The notes beneath the pieces were generated by a model. The model was given only the letters and a program-made list of their open reading frames with translations, searched no databases and was not told the origin of the DNA. A stretch of DNA of 48,786 bases from contig JADGJL010000069.1 in assembly GCA_027600665.1 (NCBI GenBank), forward strand, positions 1 through 48,786, read 5' to 3'. This document shows positions 1-11,049 of the stretch, in pieces. The DNA is from Irineochytrium annulatum. Lineage: Eukaryota > Chytridiomycota > Chytridiomycetes > Chytridiales > Chytridiaceae. Both the position numbers and the translations under genes were made by a program. Positions within the stretch are counted from its first letter, which is position 1. The number at the start of each line of letters is the position of its first letter.

Positions 1-3000
1 CCACCACCACCACCACCACCATTACCACCGGTGGCCCCGACGAGCGTGGCGTTCACGAGGCCCCAGACGGAGGCGCACGCGAAGGCCGAGGACCCGTCGC
101 CGCCTTGATCCTGGGGGTCGTCCAGGAGCGTGACGAGGAACGCCGTGAGGGCTGTCACGAGCGCCTGCCTTGTCGCGTTGGAGGATGAGGCGTCGGCGGC
201 CGCGAGCGTCAGGAGCGCGATGGACGAGCGCGCGACGGGGAGGGAGGAGGTTGTGGCGTAGGATGGGAGGACGGTGGAGTTAAGGTACGACAGGGCAGCG
301 GAGGCGGCGTCTGGTAATGATGAGGTCGAGCGGCGGTGGAGGGATGAATTGGGTTGAACGGTCAGGGTGAAGGTTTTCGAGGATGAAGCGAGGCCGCGCT
401 TCCTGTCCGTTGTGATGACGCGAAGGGTATAGGTGCCGCGCGGGAGAAGGAAGGTCTTGGACGGGACGGACGTGGGCAGGGAGAGCGGGAGATAGGTTTG
501 GGAGGTGGAATTGCGGATTTGGTAGGAGTAAAGGATCGGACCTGAGGTTGTGTCGGTTATCCAGCTTTAAAACGCAAATTGTTAATGAATCCAAACACAA
601 AGGAAGGTTGTCAGAGAATCATACTTGTAGCACTGAATGGTGAAGGCAGTTTGGAATTCGACGCATGTGGTTGCCGACGTCATTCCGCACCATCCCGCAC
701 GGGGGCCCAGCGCGACAGTGAACGTTGTGCTCGCAGCACCTGACACCGCCAATGGGTTGTTGGCGTCCGTGACGGTCACCGAAACGCAGTACTTGGCACC
801 AGCGGCCAGCGCACCGGTAACGAACGCGAGGTCCGGACCCGTTGCGCCCGTCAAAGTCACTGAAGCACTAGTCAGGTCCAGCGTGTTGGCGCATCCGGAT
901 GTTGTGGACCATGCGTACGTCAGATTTGTGGTAGAGGTGACAGAGGAGACCTCTACAGAGGCTGTAATAATGAGGCCCGTGTAGGGAGACGGGTTGATGT
1001 CCGAGAGAGCCAACGTAACGACGGGCACGGAAGAGTTCACAACCGTCACCATTGCTGCATTTACCATAACTCTTGTTAAGAGACGCTAAAGGAGAGAAAG
1101 AGCGCTGCAGAAAGCCACTCACCAACCGCGGACGCGTAAACGCTCGACGCCGTGTCCTCAACGCTCACCCAAACTTTGAAATCGCCAGGATCCAACCCTC
1201 TCATCGTGCTGCCCGTCCCCCAGCTCGCGAGCCCACCCCCGGGGCTCTCCAACACCCGCCCATTCTGCGCGCAAGTCCACCCATACTCCAGCTGACCTCC
1301 CACCCCCAAGCCAGTGATGCTCGACTTCACGCTCCCGTCCCCCGACGACACCGTTATCGCGCTGCCGCCGACAGACGCCGAGAGCCTCTCCACGCTCGTG
1401 CGCAGGTTCACCGTCGCGAAGACGGCCCCACCTGCGTGCGCCAAGGACGCCTGCAGGACAACGGTCGCGTTCGACGGCAGCGATCCGCCCGGAATCGTGA
1501 CGGACGCCAGGTTGACCTGTGACGCCGGCAGGAGGTATGTGGATCCCGCTGGCGCGGAGGCGATGGACCATATCATGCTCGCGGGGGCGGTCAACACGCT
1601 GGCCCCACAGGGCGGGGTGACGTTCGCCGTGAGGGTGCACGGGCCCAGGGCGTCGCACGGGTGGCTGGACGGGTACAGCGTCAGCGTCGGCAGGGTCGCG
1701 TCGGGCAAGACCGCGAACGTGACAGACGCGGAGTCTGACGAGCCGAGGAAGGAGACGAGCTCGGCCGTGACGGTGTATGATTTTACGGAGAGGATGGACG
1801 ACGGGAGGGTGACCGATGTTGACGGCGTGGAGGCGGACATGAGGGAGGTCGAGAGGGCGTCGAGCAAGGTCTGAATGGCCTCGTCGGCCTTCGTTTTGAC
1901 GATCGAGAGGGTGATCGACGCGCTGGCGAAGGGGCGGCCGGCAGAGCCGGTGGTGAGGGACAGGTCCAGGGTGACGTCTGAGCAGGAAGCAACTGCAGCG
2001 GGGGCGAGGATAGAGACGGAGACCGGGGGTGGGTTGTCGGGAGGGGAGATCTGGATGCTGCCGTAGGCGGGGTAGGCGTAGAGGGAGTCGAGGGTATAGA
2101 GGGTGTTGTTTAACAGGGTGATAGTCGAGCCTGGCAGCGGACCGTCAGGCACTAGCGAGGAGATAGTGACGGCCATGGTCGACGGACCCGTAAACGTGGC
2201 CATGCAGTCGGAAGGCTGATCAGAGCGCGCTAGGGACACAGTCCCAGCCGAGCCGTCCGCGAACAGGTACGTGTCGCAGGTGCGCGGTACAGTTAAGTCG
2301 ATGTATGGTTGAGTTTGAACGCCGACATCGAGGGAAATCAGAATCGTGCCGCCGTCGTCGGTGAATTTGGCAGAGGTCATTTTCGGTGGCGGTGAGAAGT
2401 AGACGAGTGTGAAGTTCGTGCTGGTCTGCTTATGAATAGACAGGTCAAGCCGCCACGAGAGCAATTTTGGCAAGCCGTAGCTGACCATAAAATCCACGTT
2501 CCCCGAAACAGCCATCTTCGGCGCTTTACAGGACGCCGTGGCGTTGTCCGATATCGTCAGATTGGTGACCTTCAACGGCGTTGTCGAGAATAGGCAGACT
2601 GCTCCACCCGACCCGCCATACTGCTGCAAGAGGCCCGATCCCTTGAACATGACCACCAGGCCGTCGTCGCCAGTCAGCACTTGGAGACCGGCACCCAAAT
2701 CGCCGATATACGCAGCCAACACGTAGCTCGACGATACGTCAATCACGCCAACACTGCCCACCCACACGACGCCTCCCCCTGTGACATTCACGCTCACATT
2801 TCCACCCGCATATCCCACGACCCCGTTCCCCAGCCAGACCCTCTCCCGCCTATTCGATAACACGCTCTGGTATCCGGCAACCGACACGTTCCCCCCGCCA
2901 ACTTTAACACTCACAGCCGCCAACCCAGCACCGAGAACATCCACACCCGCCCCAATCCTCCCCGGTACAACCGCCGGCTCCAGCCCCGTGATCCTCACCC

Positions 3001-3799
3001 CACACGACGTGCCCACCCCATTACAAACGCCACACGCATCTACGACAGCCGTCCCATTCACCCGGCCGCCGCAATCAATACAACTCGTCCCGTCGCCTCC
3101 ACACACGCCACAGACGTCATAGCTCAGCGCCGCGTACGAAAAGCTGCACGCGCCGGAGCAGTCGAGAACGTAGCGGATAGGGTCGCCGGCCTGTGGGCAG
3201 GATCCGCGGCAGTCCCGGAGGTCGAGGAAGGAGCAAGTGGAGCAGGTGTAGAGCTGGGAGGGGAGTGGGCAGGACCCGCGGGTTGCGGCGGGAATCGGCG
3301 TCGCGGGTAGGCGGATTGGGGCTGTGTAGGCTGGGACGTAGAAGAATGTTTTTGGTTATGTAGATCGTTGGAAAAACGGATTGGTTTGATCACTTACTTG
3401 ATGTCAGAGTGGATGTTGAACGGAAGGCAGGGATGGAGGCATAGTTGCGGTTGAGCATGAGAAAGCTCCTTCTGAGGAACTCGCGCTCCCGTTCCGATAG
3501 CTCTGATCCCAAAAATTAAAATTAACTCTCGCAGACGGAAGAAACTAACCTCTTGTCGTCTGCACCGCGATCGCCTGCCCAGTCGCGGTCTCTGGCTCGT
3601 CCCATGCTCGCACAAAGCCGACCCCCAGTGTTCGTGACCTGGTAATCACCAACGCCGAATCCGCCTCTGGGACCACGACGGGGCGGGGTCCCGGCACCGG
3701 TATCCGCGTGGGCCTTGACGGTCCGGTTATCGCCGTCGCCAGCATGGCCCTTCGGCCCTCAATGTCCCCGACCAGGAAGGCAACGACGACCAAAAGCAT
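1..3799 (-). CDS. REJ-domain, cysteine-module surface protein (5' part, 3' end outside window)
   Basis: Large extracellular or membrane protein, about 1190 codons visible. Exons (-): 3799-3550, 3502-3398, 3330-1123, 1069-625, 564-1; all phases close. The chosen Met (3799) opens a hydrophobic MLLVVVAFLVG stretch that could be a signal peptide or anchor; an in-frame Met at 4024 is an alternative. Next come Cys-rich repeats (CPLPSQLYTCSTCSF, then CGVCGGDGTSC and CGVCNGVGTSC around 3000-3110), then long beta-rich Ser/Thr/Val sequence of PKD/REJ character. The region at about 360-480 carries the block PRGTYTLRVITTDRKRG, typical of REJ (receptor for egg jelly) domains of polycystin-1-like proteins. 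The (CCA)n tract at 1-21 encodes a Gly run. Exon 4 has two in-phase acceptors (first base 1069 or 1054). In known family members REJ precedes a GPS site and membrane helices, so a membrane part may lie left of the window. Ligand and function are unknown. Confidence 0.75.
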
Positions 3800-4595
3800 C
3801 AGGATGGTCCGCGCGATCAGTGACGGTCCCGTGAAGGCGCATGCAGATGACCAAGTGGGCCATCGTCGCCAACGGGAGCGATACGCGGCGCATGCCGATC
3901 CACCGACATTCCAGGGTCTTAATCCCGTTCCAGCCGACGACGTCGGGCCGTCGCCGAGCCCGCCGGGGGTGCCGGGCCCTGGCCGCGGCGACGGCGCCGT
4001 GGCGGGCCACATGCAGGGTCTCACGTCAAATTTTGATTGAACCAGCCTTCATGGTTAAATGGATGCCCTGGATGGGTTGCCGGCGGTGAGTGCGAAGGAG
4101 CGAGGGCGATCGGTGGAGTCCGGACGCGGGAAGGAGCCCAGGAGATTCAAGGACAACGGGCGTGACGCGATCCCGCTGTTCTACCTCTGCATCAACGTTT
4201 CGAGATCGTAAGGCTGATCATGGACGCCAGGACGATGGCGCGCTTCCTCAGGTTCTGCCCTCACGCGAGGTCGTCATTGCCGGGGACGTGTCGATACGTG
4301 GCTTGCTGCCGGGGACATGACCGTGCGAGACTGATGTCGCCTTGAATGAGGCATGATAGTTCGAGCAATTCGACCGCAATTCTCGAGGGCGACGGTTGGC
4401 AAAACGCGATGCTCGTGTCCGGGAGAGTTTCGTGCAGGTTCAGGACGGCGCATCTGCATGAGTTAGCTAATGCTTGCGAGGTCCTGCGCGATAGAACCTG
4501 GATTGTGAGACTAAGTCTTGCTGAATGTGTTTTATTTACTAGTTACTCTATAGAGTCCATTGTCTACAGCCTGATCTTATCCCAAACTACTTCCT
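3800..4595. other. Intergenic stretch between two minus-strand genes
   Basis: Holds the presumed promoter of the REJ gene (next to 3799) and the 3' flank of PIG-A (next to 4595). The short ORFs on both strands here show no recognisable motif or consistent codon bias. I see no RNA gene or repeat. Confidence 0.4.
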
Positions 4596-6952
4596 TCATT
4601 CACCACGTTCCCGCTTTGAGGCCAGCCGCGCCGAACGCCGCTTTGTCGGCCTAGGTTCACCCGCTGACGACGACGCGGCACTTGGCCTGGACGTTGACCA
4701 GTCTGGCGAGTTCACCCTCCCTTGAACCTCCTCGGTTGCCGTTTCTATTGACGGCTCCGTTCCTGTCGCGCCCGTATCCTGCGATCCCGAAGCTTCACGT
4801 CCATCGTCATCACCCTCCTTTCGCCCCGACAGATCTTCGCACACCTCGGCGAATCTTTTAATGGAGAAATCCGGCGCCGGCTCGATGGATGAGGCCGGGA
4901 AGACCCACTGCAGGAAGCAAAGGAACATATAGCTGACGGCAACAATCATGACGGAGAACTTTCCGGCTATTACCCCGACTTCGTTATATCTGAATATTTC
5001 GAACGTTAGGACAAAATAAGCGAAAGAACGGCGGAAAGCGTACTTGACAAAACGTTCTGCAAGGGGCGTGGGCTTGGTGTTCACTATTCTATTATAAACC
5101 TGCAAATTATAACACTCATCAGAACACCACTGGTTTGCCATTTCTTACCCGCTCCGTCCTCTCAGCCACGTCAGACCAGCTGTACATGGATTTGATGTCG
5201 TTGTGGATCTTGTACGGATCGATTGCATCGTCTTTGATAAGCTTGATCGCGTGCTTTATACCTTCAACTAAGTCTAAATAACGCTCGTTAACAACGTCGT
5301 ACAAACTCTGGAAACAAAACCGTTTTCGGCGGGTTCCGCAAATACGATCATGTCGTCTGGGAGAACTTCCGGAATCCCACCGACTCTCGTGCTAACAACT
5401 AAAAGCCTGGCGAATGCTTCGTTAACGGGTCTATCGATACTGAGTCCCTTTCGTACCCACAACTAGCGGCCTCCACGATCGCGATGCAGAAGGCCTCGGT
5501 CAGAGAGGTATTCAAAAAAATGTGTCCTTGGACGAGCACCTAATTAACGCATGTTAGGAATGGGGCCTCGCAAACCGGTGAAGGGGAGGAAAGAACGTGC
5601 TCACAAATAGACTTACGTTTCTTACGTCGGCGTGTTTGACGGCTTCAAGAACGGTGACACGATCCTGAAGCACATACTTTTCCCGCATTTGCTCCAGGTC
5701 CACCCTCTTCGGCCCATCGCCACCTTTACATGCGCCATTAGCACATGACAAAAATCAAACAAGCACGACCGAGATATGGTACCTATAAGGAAGTTCACCT
5801 CGGGGTATAAAGCGCATATCCGTGGGATGACAGCGACAAGGAGATCGGTGCCCTTCCGATAGACAAGCCGGCTGACGACAACTATCGTGACTTTTAGACA
5901 AGTGATCATGTTAGTAATTTGTCGCGCTACGCAGTACAAGCTTACTTTTATTCGGATCCCGCGCGGAGGGGTTTGGCGTGAAGTCCTCGACGATAACCGC
6001 GTTGGGAATCACTGAGACAATGTGCGGGTCTAGGGCGGCTCTGAGGACAGTGTTCTCCTTGCTTTCTTGAGTATTAGGTAAGTAATCGGGAGGTATAAAT
6101 GAGTCGAACACGATATACAAACGATACTTCATACCTGGTATGAGACACGCAAATAACGTGATCGACGTCTGACAGCGTAAACTTCAGCAGTTTGTTCATC
6201 AGCGTGCTGGAGACGTCCTCAAATCCCAATAGCGAGTGGTCCGTGAACACTGCCGGTAAGCCCATAGTTTTCGCGTTGAGGATGGCCTCGTGGCACATGC
6301 TGGAGAACGCCTGATGACCGTGGACGATGTCGATGCGTTCGCGGATGACGATGTTCCGAAAGAGCGGGAAAAAGCAGTACAGCGTCGGCAGGCTGACGGT
6401 GTCGTGGACGAGCCAATGGGGGACATGGTACACTTTGACGCCGGAGGTGAGATACCGAACCCCGACGCGATCCTTGTAGTTGTGGGTGATTATGACAACC
6501 TGGCAGACATCATCAACAATCAACGCATCCGACATAAAATCCCGTAATGTTCCGCACCTTATGCCCGCGCCGCATCAGCTGCATTGATAGAAAGTAAAGG
6601 TGACTCTCCACGCCGCCCACGTTTGGGTAGAACATATCCGAGACCATGCTGTAACTGGGCTTCAGTAAAATAAACAGGGTATCCGCAAAATCCCGTTAAA
6701 AAAAGCAACGTCTGCACGACGCGGGGCGTGATGGTTAGAAATGCTTACCCTATATTCAGCCGCCGCGGCGCGGCCTCTGTTGGCGGCGGTTTCCATCGCT
6801 TCTTCGTTGGCGCCATTTGGCGCGTTCTCCGCGTCCCCGTCAATGATCTTGACAATTCTGTCGTCCCCAATTGCCAAGCCTCGCCCACACCTGCCCGTAC
6901 CTCCCGCCCCTACAACTTCCCAGCTCATCGCCCTCATGCTGGAGCGCGTCAA
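4596..6952 (-). CDS. PIGA: PIG-A / Gpi3, GPI N-acetylglucosaminyltransferase catalytic subunit
   Basis: Transfers GlcNAc from UDP-GlcNAc to phosphatidylinositol on the cytosolic face of the ER, the first step of GPI-anchor synthesis. Eleven exons (-): 6952-6749, 6659-6558, 6499-6135, 6061-5946, 5890-5783, 5723-5617, 5539-5457, 5406-5321, 5273-5149, 5099-5044, 4989-4596; 581 aa, all phases close. Family blocks in order: [102 protein letters not shown] (the donor-sugar ExxxxxxxE region), [13 protein letters not shown] hydrophobic segment before QWVFPAS fits the C-terminal ER anchor. The N-terminal 68-residue Ala/Gly-rich exon and the acidic C-terminal tail of about 80 residues are unlike the human protein. 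The start could instead be Met 6937 or 6928. Family assignment is secure. Confidence 0.96.
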
Positions 6953-7634
6953 GTCCGAATTCGCCCTGGATCCCTCCTACCCCGCATTCCCTCCCTCGTC
7001 CCCGCGTTGGAGTCGGGAGGGTTGGGAGGAGGGCGAGCGGCGAGCCGTATCCGGCGACGGTGGTGAAGAGGGAGGAAGAAAGTGTGGCGAGTAGCCATAA
7101 CCGATAACCAGGACATTCTCTTGAACTGTTGTTTGACACTTTTACTAGCATTAACGTTGCATACGATATTTACGGTGATAACTAATAGAATAATTTTGCA
7201 TTCCACACGAATTCGAACATACACTTGCAAATCGGTTCGTCCTTATCGCCAAGGTGAAAGTATACCGCCTGTTCATATGTCGGCGAAGCTGTCACAGCGA
7301 CTGTACAAGTACGCCGACAGCGCCTCGGTCTGCTGATTACCCTTCCGGAGGATTAATGATTGCCTAAGGTCAGCACCAGTACAACATAACATTATGCAGT
7401 CCAGCAAGGTTTCTTTTCTTTTAAAACAAGAAGATACATGCAGCTTCCAGAGGTTGGTTAAATTATGGGGTTTTACAGATACATAGAAGAATAGGAGCGA
7501 GATTCTGAGGTACAAGAGATGAAAACGAACGACCCCAAAAAGAAAATATGTTGAGCACCAGTGCAAGAGTGGAAGCAAGAACGGAACCGATGTACGAGAT
7601 CCAGCAAGCGGGCCCGCTGTTGATTAAGTGGCCT
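6953..7634. other. Intergenic: PIG-A promoter side and SDR 3' flank
   Basis: The half next to 6953 should hold the PIG-A promoter; the half next to 7634 is downstream of the dehydrogenase stop. From about 7130 to 7560 it is noticeably AT-rich. A 101-codon minus-strand ORF at 7273-7578 has no homology I recognise. No RNA gene or repeat seen. Confidence 0.4.
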
Positions 7635-8871
7635 CTAAAACCCCTTCTCCCGTATCAGCTCCTCGGTCCACTCCCACAGCCTCCTCGCGAGGTCCTCGTC
7701 TCTTGCCATCGCGCTCGGTTCAGCTACCGTGACCTGCGGCATGAAGTACCGGCCCCTGTACTGCTTCTCAACGATCTCGGGGCTGACGGCGGCGTAAAGC
7801 TGGGCGTGGCATCCTTGCGCGGGTGTGTAGAAGAAGGTGCTGGCGATGGGTCTAGCAGGGGATTTGGATTAGTACCCCCCTGAGTGCAACACAATGGCAT
7901 AGAAGCAAAAGAAAAGGCTGAGGTCATACCGGATAATGTTGCAGAAGCTGCCGACGCATTCGGGGCGATAGAAATTTGAGTTGACGGCGCCAGGGTGGAG
8001 GCTGTTGACGTAGATGTTGGAAGGCGCGGGGCCCGAGTCGAGTCGTCGTTGAAGCTCGGCACCGAAAAGAATCTGTGCGAGCTTGGATTGAGCGTAGGCC
8101 TTCGAGCTTGTGTAGGCTACAAGGTGAAAACGATGCAGACTCAAACGTAAGAACGCGAACGCTGATGCTACCAAATAAATAAAATGAATCAAGAAAACTT
8201 ACTGGCTGGGTTGTTGATGTTGTCGAAGTCGATGCCCTTCATCGCAAAGGCATGTACCATCGAGGAGACGTTGACGACCGTAACCGGCGTCGACTTCGAG
8301 GTTTCCTCGAGAAGCGGCAGGAGCAAGGACGTGAGGTAGAAGTGCCCCACTGTACGACGGGACGGTCAGCATACGCACATCAAGGCAAAAGGTGACGCTC
8401 AGACTAACTGTAATTCTGGGCAAACTGCCTCTCAACCCCATCCACCGTCGTCTCAAAAGCCGGCGCCACAGCACCCGCATTGTTCATCAGCACATGCAAC
8501 CCGTGCGCCTTCTCCCCTCCCAGCCTCCTCAAGACCTCCGCCGCAAAAAGCCGCACGCTCTCCAGCGACCCCATCTCCACCACCAGGCTCTCCACCTCTC
8601 CCGCAATCGCCGCCTTCTCCTTCTTCCCGGCCTCCCGCGCCTTGGCCACCGCCGCTCGGACGGCCGCGACCGCCGTGAGGCCCTTCTCCGGCGTCCGGCA
8701 GCCCATGATCACGCGCGCGCCCGCACGGGAGAGCGCGATGGCGGATTCGAGGCCCAGGCCGGATGTGGCGCCTGTCACGACGGCGGTGCGGCCTGTGAGA
8801 TCCGGGAGCGAAGTGGCAGGGTCGAAGGTGGACCGGCCGAGCAAGCTCTGGGCGGGGCAAAGGCCGTGCAT
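7635..8871 (-). CDS. Short-chain dehydrogenase/reductase, retinol-dehydrogenase-like (paralogue 1)
   Basis: NAD(P)-dependent oxidoreductase of the classical SDR fold; substrate not predictable. Exons (-): 8871-8409, 8349-8203, 8116-7930, 7851-7635; 337 aa, phases close. Cofactor motif TGATSGLG near the N-terminus, then MGCRTPEKG, NNAG, the NVSS block with catalytic Ser, and an active-site signature written YAQSK instead of the usual YxxSK, preceded by YTSSK, so either Tyr may be catalytic. The C-terminal blocks VNSLHPGAV and YTPAQG are typical of WW-oxidoreductase/RDH-type SDRs. The start at 8871 was preferred to 8979 because it matches the N-terminus of the paralogue at 11050 and has A at -3. 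Two of its three introns lie at the same position and phase as in that paralogue. Confidence 0.92.
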
Positions 8872-9248
8872 CCTGGGTTCTTTTAGGTCGGGCGAGATCT
8901 CTGAATGATCCTGGGGGGTAGGTTGCGAGTCTGCCGACAGGGACGGGGGATGACGGGTTGACGGGCTGCGTGCGGGCAACTATTTGAGCACGGCAGGACA
9001 AGGTGCGGCAAATCTGCGTTGCAGGCTGATCATGATGCCGGAGGAATGGGCAGTCCGACAGCCCGGCTTGTCAAAGTCCGGGCCGAGCCGAATGACTTGC
9101 TGATGACATAGAAGGTATGCAGGATAACGAGTGTATTACGTGGTCAGTGCTAAGTTAACTATGCTTGTACGTGGGATATGCTGAATTAAATGCCAAAAAA
9201 AAATAAGATAAAAAAAATATAAAAAAGTAATAAGAGGGTTGCGATTGT
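8872..9248. other. Intergenic with A-rich tract
   Basis: Presumed promoter of the SDR on the left and 3' flank of the zinc-finger gene on the right. An A-rich tract (about 9195-9232), read as T-rich on the minus strand directly after that gene's stop, may belong to its 3' processing region. Nothing else recognised. Confidence 0.4.
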
Positions 9249-10214
9249 TCATTTCATACCCATCGCCACCAGCGACTCCATCAAAGCGACGGATGCCCGC
9301 GATATCTCGCTATCGACCGGGTTCTCAGCCTTCTTGTTATCCCCACCCAGAGCCCCCATCATGGCCCTCTTCGCGGCCATAAGCCGCTTCCCCCTCCTCC
9401 CGCCGCGTCCAAGAGCCACCATGGCCTCGAAGCAAGACTCTTCGCACCTCAGATGCCGCCTCAGCCCGTCCGGCCGCGCGTACGACCGCCCGCAGCCGGC
9501 GCACGCGTTCGGGCGCGCCGCCGCGGTCGCGTCGGATGCGGCGGCGGCGTGTGAGCGGGCGTGCCTCAGCATGTCGTGCTTCCGGAAGAAGCGATGAAAG
9601 CAGACGCTGCATTCGAAGTTCTTGGGTCGTGGCTCTCCCGTGTGGGCCGAAGGCGTCGCAGGCGGGGTGGATGTGGAGATGGTCGAGAAGGCCGGGGAGG
9701 TGGGAGCGACGGACGCGAGCGAGAAGGAGGGCGAGGTCGTGAGGGAAGAGCACGCGTCAAGGTTCGACAACATGGTCGCCATGAGCGCGTCGGAGTCGAG
9801 GGGCGGGGTATCCGGTGCAGTCCGGAGCGCGAGCGGGAAGGTCGAGGCCGGCGTGGGGATTGGGTCGAACATCGTGTCCTGGTCGAGGCTCATGAGAAAG
9901 TCCAAGTCGAGTTCGACGTGGGGCGGAGTGGGGGGTGCCGGGTTGAAGGAGTTTTCCGGTGCAAGGAAGGTGTGGCTGATCGCGTTGCCGCTCAGGGTGT
10001 CCAGGGAGTTCATGGCCGAGGTCAGGGTTGAGGAAAAGGCGGACGGCTCAAGCGCGAGGGCCAGCGCGATGTTGAAGTCGAGGTCGTCGACCAAGTCGGG
10101 CAGCGGCATCATCGGCTGGTTTAAGGCCGACGCGTCGTTGATGGGGAACTGCCCCTCGAGAGGGTACATGGGGAGCGAGAACATGAGCGGGTCGATGTAG
10201 TCGAAGGAAGACAT
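9249..10214 (-). CDS. C2H2 zinc-finger transcription factor
   Basis: Intronless, 321 aa, probably a nuclear DNA-binding regulator. Residues 1-190 are acidic, Pro/Ser/Thr-rich with LVDDLDF- and LDLDFLM-type patches resembling an activation domain. A TGEPRPK linker leads to finger 1, C202-x2-C205-x12-H218-x3-H222. Finger 2 is C238-x2-C241-x12-H254 with the block ARPDGLRRHLR; its fourth ligand is not a His at normal spacing, and C257 or C261 must serve (C2HC type). RPDGLRRHLR-type fingers are known in fungal regulators of the Rpn4/stress-response kind, but I cannot name an orthologue. A basic RGGRRGKRLMAAKR patch after the fingers could be a nuclear localisation signal. It sits between two paralogous SDR genes and shares an upstream region with the one at 11050, so it might regulate them; that is only a contextual guess. 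Confidence 0.88.
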   Translation of the reverse strand: MSSFDYIDPLMFSLPMYPLEGQFPINDASALNQPMMPLPDLVDDLDFNIALALALEPSAFSSTLTSAMNSLDTLSGNAISHTFLAPENSFNPAPPTPPHVELDLDFLMSLDQDTMFDPIPTPASTFPLALRTAPDTPPLDSDALMATMLSNLDACSSLTTSPSFSLASVAPTSPAFSTISTSTPPATPSAHTGEPRPKNFECSVCFHRFFRKHDMLRHARSHAAAASDATAAARPNACAGCGRSYARPDGLRRHLRCEESCFEAMVALGRGGRRGKRLMAAKRAMMGALGGDNKKAENPVDSEISRASVALMESLVAMGMK

Positions 10215-11049
10215 TTGAGCTTCAGGGGGGTTAGGTGGTCGTGGTATGATGGGTCTCCCTCGGGGCGAGCAACGGTATTTAACCCCGGGCCCGATATCGG
10301 GAAGACAGCGCCCTAATTAATCTTCATTTGCGACCGGAGGTCTATGGTATGCGCACACAAACCCGTGGTGAAGGTGGCACACGAATATCGACCGAGCAAA
10401 ATCTCAAGGATAACACCGCCCGCACCGCCGCATCCTTTACACTTCGCTCAATTGACCTAAACCGGTACATTCTGCGGACATAACAAAAGAGCATACCGGC
10501 CGCCCGTACGGAATTGAATCCAGGTCGCCTCCATATCAACGTCGACGGGCGCGGAATTAAATGCTTTCGTTTCGTGTTTGCTCGCGCGGACTTCCGAGAT
10601 ATCCGGCGGCTGCCCGCAATACTTTCCGTTGCAAGCCAGGCTCCAGCCCGGAAAGTAAAGCCCACAGGCCAGAGAGGCTAAACTTCGACCGCCCAGATGT
10701 CATCAGCTGCGATTCTTTCTTTACCTCCGTCAGGCTACACCACCACTCTCACGAATTTGGTTTATTCTTTGTTTGCGGACATACTTATCACAGCGGCTCG
10801 TGGGCTTTACCTGCCTGTAACGAGTAGCTTCGGAAAAATCAGGAGGAAGTAGAAGCAATGTATCGTTCTACGCAAATATGCACCATGGTGGAGGCTTCCG
10901 GGCCGGAGTCCGTCGGAGAAACTCTTATCGTCGGTCCGCCGAGGCCGTCGTCAAGGAAATTGACAAATCTCCCCCTCATTTGAAATGCCAATGCCTTTAA
11001 CGCGGCCCTCTTTCACTTTCTCCAACCCGTCCTAACCACCACCATCATC
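10215..11049. promoter_or_regulatory. Divergent intergenic region between zinc-finger gene and SDR
   Basis: 835 bp between two divergent starts, so it should contain both promoters. Near the zinc-finger start lies a TATTTAA element (10276-10282; TTAAATA on its strand) followed by a perfect 12-bp palindrome CCCGATATCGGG (10290-10301), an arrangement suited to a dimeric regulator. Binding was not testable here. Confidence 0.45.

Noticed and set aside
1..21. (CCA)n simple repeat as a separate repeat feature
   Set aside because: It is in frame with the REJ gene and encodes a Gly run, so it is part of the coding sequence.
637..984. Plus-strand ORF of 115 codons across the REJ gene
   Set aside because: Antisense to a long minus-strand frame with REJ homology and correct splice sites; no motif of its own.
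3708..4320. Several plus-strand ORFs near the REJ gene start
   Set aside because: Compositional, without motifs, and overlapping the supported first exon on the other strand.
7273..7578. 101-codon hydrophobic minus-strand ORF between PIG-A and the SDR
   Set aside because: AT-rich intergenic sequence, no start context, splice signals or family resemblance.
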